Shown here: positions 62,457 to 64,000 of the stretch, piece by piece
Position numbering within the stretch: the first letter of the stretch is position 1
How the letters are laid out: each line of letters starts with the position of its first letter
From: Fodinibacter sp963833495
GTDB taxonomy: Bacteria; Actinomycetota; Actinomycetes; Actinomycetales; Dermatophilaceae
Reading direction: 5' to 3'
Length of the DNA: 64,000 bases
Assembly (NCBI GenBank): GCA_963833495.1
Contig: CAWHYJ010000011.1
Location: forward strand, 310,001-374,000
Program-made: the position numbers and the translations under genes
The notes under the pieces: generated by a model
Told to the model about the DNA's origin: nothing
Seen by the model: only the letters and a program-made list of their open reading frames with translations
Databases searched by the model: none

Positions 62457-62660
62457 ATGGCCCACACGTACGGCATCAGCGAGGCAGTCGGCACCTTGAC
62501 GACGTCGATCGACGAGGCGATCACGACGGCGCTGTCACGGCCTCGAGCGCCGTGCGGCCTGGACTGGTTCGAGGTGAGCGAGATCAGCAGCCACATCGAG
62601 GAGAGCGCGGTCGCGCACTACCAGGTCTGCCTCAAGATCGGCTTCCGCCTCCAGGAGTAG
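62457..62660 (+). CDS. Dodecin (flavin-binding dodecamer)
   Basis: A 67-residue dodecin: YGISEAVGTLTTSIDEAITT, then DWFEVSEISSHIEESAVAHY and QVCLKIGFRLQE. The flavin-stacking Trp (in DWFEV) and the Gln (in HYQV) are present. Between them and the first helix the usual RASSAVRG-like segment reads SRPRAPCG, explained by two compensating small deletions at about 62538-62558. Stores flavin or CoA and protects it from light in homologues. Confidence 0.85.
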   Translation: MAHTYGISEAVGTLTTSIDEAITTALSRPRAPCGLDWFEVSEISSHIEESAVAHYQVCLKIGFRLQE

Positions 62661-62694
62661 GCCCGCCACCTCGCCGGAACCCGGGCCGTCGAGC

Positions 62695-63723
62695 TCAGGA
62701 GAGCCGGGTCCGGGTCCACCAGAAGCAGAGCCCTGCGAGGAGCCCGGACCCGAGGAGGAACAGGCCGGTCTCGGCGAGCTGCAGCGGCCAGAACCGGTCC
62801 TGGGGCTGGTAGACGATCCGCTGTCGGTAGCCCTCGGCGTCGAGCCGCTCGAGGCAACCCCCGATGGGCGGCGCCTGCTGGTTGGTCTGGGTGGTCCCCG
62901 ACGGACCGCCCGGGCCCGGGAGGCACTCCGCAAGCCAGGCGGGCAACGCGGTGGCCTGCCCCGCTGCGTTCACGGTCTCGTTGGTGAGCACCCAGTCCTC
63001 GCGGTTGGCCGTGTGCAGCTCGATGCTCTCCGGCCCACCGGAGGGGCTCCCGTTGACCGAGTCCAGGGAGTCCTCGCTGATGGTGAGGGTCACCGTGACC
63101 GGGGTGAGCAGGTGCGGGCGCACCCACAGCGGAACGGCGACCTGGACGAACGCGAAGATTGCGAGGGTGACGGCCATGGCGGGCAGGGAGCGCTGCAGGA
63201 TGATCCCCACCGTGGCGCCGAGGACGACGGCGAAGACGGCGTACCCCACGGGCACGAGGCCGCGCATCGCGAAGGACACGGGGGTCAGCCGGCTGGGCAG
63301 GCTGCCCCGCGTGTGGCTGACGGTCCCGTCCATCGGCTCCGACCACCAGGTGACCGCCCACGTGAGCAGCCCGACCGCCGCGGCCGCTGCGAGGGTGGTC
63401 AGGCCCAGCTTGGTCGCGAGCCACCGGGTCCGGGTCACGCTCTGGTTCCAGACGAGCCGGTGCGTGCCGTTCTCCAGCTCGCGAGCCACCAGCGGCGCCC
63501 CCCAGAAGGCCCCGATGACCGCCGGGGCAGCGGCGACGGCGAGGACCCCGGCGTAGAACAGGACCTGATCGGTCCTGGTGAGGCTGTCGTAGACGTCGGC
63601 GCCGTTGGTGACCAGGTCCCGCAGCCGAGGACCGGTCACGAGGACGACGACGGCGACCGCTGCCACGAGGGCGTAGACGGCGGCGGCCTGGGTACGCAGC
63701 TGGCGCCAGGTCAGCCAGGTCAT
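62695..63723 (-). CDS. ABC-2-type exporter permease
   Basis: A 342-residue membrane protein with six helices (WLTWRQLRTQAAAVYALVAA, FYAGVLAVAAAPAVIGAFWG and so on) and a large extracytoplasmic loop before the last helix. The ELENGTHRLVWNQSVTRTRW segment is typical of ABC-2 permeases beside actinobacterial drug or lantibiotic-type ATPases. ATG 63723 overlaps the ATPase stop. Confidence 0.87.
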   Translation of the reverse strand: MTWLTWRQLRTQAAAVYALVAAVAVVVLVTGPRLRDLVTNGADVYDSLTRTDQVLFYAGVLAVAAAPAVIGAFWGAPLVARELENGTHRLVWNQSVTRTRWLATKLGLTTLAAAAAVGLLTWAVTWWSEPMDGTVSHTRGSLPSRLTPVSFAMRGLVPVGYAVFAVVLGATVGIILQRSLPAMAVTLAIFAFVQVAVPLWVRPHLLTPVTVTLTISEDSLDSVNGSPSGGPESIELHTANREDWVLTNETVNAAGQATALPAWLAECLPGPGGPSGTTQTNQQAPPIGGCLERLDAEGYRQRIVYQPQDRFWPLQLAETGLFLLGSGLLAGLCFWWTRTRLS

Positions 63724-64000
63724 CGGAGCACCTCCAGGGCCGGGGTGCGGGTGCCTCCGGCGTCGCCTCTGCTGCCGGCGGGCGCCTCCATGTACGCCAG
63801 GACCAGGTCCTCGAGCCCGAGCCCGGCGACGGTCCACGCGGGGTCGAGGACAGGCGCCTCCGTGCGGACCACGAGGGTGGTCTGACGGTCGGTGTGGCTG
63901 GCCGAGACGAGGTGCTGGTCGCCGGGCAGCGAGCGGGTGTCGCGGCGAGGACCGGTCAACCGGTGGTGCGTGGCGAGCAGGGTCTCGACGTCGCCCTCGA
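63720..64000 (-). CDS. ABC transporter ATP-binding protein, C-terminal part (partial)
   Basis: The frame is open to the window edge and gives the last 93 residues of an ABC ATPase, after the nucleotide-binding motifs: EGDVETLLATHHRL, then TTLVVRTEAPVLDPAW and LGLEDLVLAYMEAP. Overlaps the permease gene by four bases. Confidence 0.82.
   Translation of the reverse strand, partial: EGDVETLLATHHRLTGPRRDTRSLPGDQHLVSASHTDRQTTLVVRTEAPVLDPAWTVAGLGLEDLVLAYMEAPAGSRGDAGGTRTPALEVLR

Overview
The window is high-GC actinobacterial DNA. The family is most likely Intrasporangiaceae (Tetrasphaera, Knoellia, Janibacter or relatives). This is inferred from the GC-rich third codon positions, the mshD-like/ppk/mutT1 gene order known from mycobacteria and relatives, a Streptomyces-type PHO box of 11-bp direct repeats before pstS, the SARP-type regulator, and mycothiol-linked DinB proteins. 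Polyphosphate and phosphate genes (ppk1, pst, PiT-DUF47, ppk2) are prominent, which would suit a polyphosphate-accumulating lineage. No tRNA, rRNA or CRISPR array was found.

Region by region. 1-10.8 kb is a phosphate island: the tail of an mshD-like gene, ppk1, mutT1, PHO box and pstSCAB, then an AbiEi/DUF559-like gene bracketed by a short repeat family in opposite orientations, then PiT and its DUF47 partner on the minus strand. 10.8-19.2 kb holds two paralogous small proteins, a YihY membrane protein, a membrane Ser/Thr kinase, two joined gene remnants, a methyltransferase, a PAP2 phosphatase and a NarL-type two-component system. 19.4-23.5 kb has a SARP-like regulator next to a large secreted beta-propeller/IPT protein. 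23.7-30.5 kb has two mycothiol-type DinB paralogues, a HAD phosphatase, STAS and RsbW-like proteins and several decayed genes. 30.5-33.5 kb is a compact module: a subtilase and a GHSxG hydrolase in one operon, divergent from a four-helix membrane protein. 33.6-49.9 kb holds a secreted M28 peptidase, a P450, small membrane proteins, an MBL hydrolase, an aldo/keto reductase divergent from an ArsR/SRPBCC pair, a metzincin-like protein with an altered zinc motif, a thioesterase, a VOC protein, a GT39-type transferase and a TspO homologue. 49.9-64 kb is a looser accessory region with remnants (DUF1905, SnoaL, IS256), a LacI-leader-AKR operon, a RemA-like protein plus PPK2, a QEGLA/MATCAP-type peptidase overlapped by an ATP-grasp ligase gene, UPF0158, dodecin and an ABC exporter.

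A striking general feature is that many otherwise conserved genes (ppk1, pstA, PiT, yihY, the methyltransferase, DUF2750, DUF6928 and others) are broken by one-base indels, mostly insertions, whose correction restores a normal reading frame and length. The simplest explanation is residual consensus error in a long-read or metagenome assembly. I therefore annotate these as one gene with a note, and keep the label pseudogene for genes that also lack whole domains.

The best candidates for undescribed biology are the QEGLA carboxypeptidase/ATP-grasp pair at 57.6-59.7 kb and the subtilase/hydrolase/membrane module at 29.2-33.5 kb.
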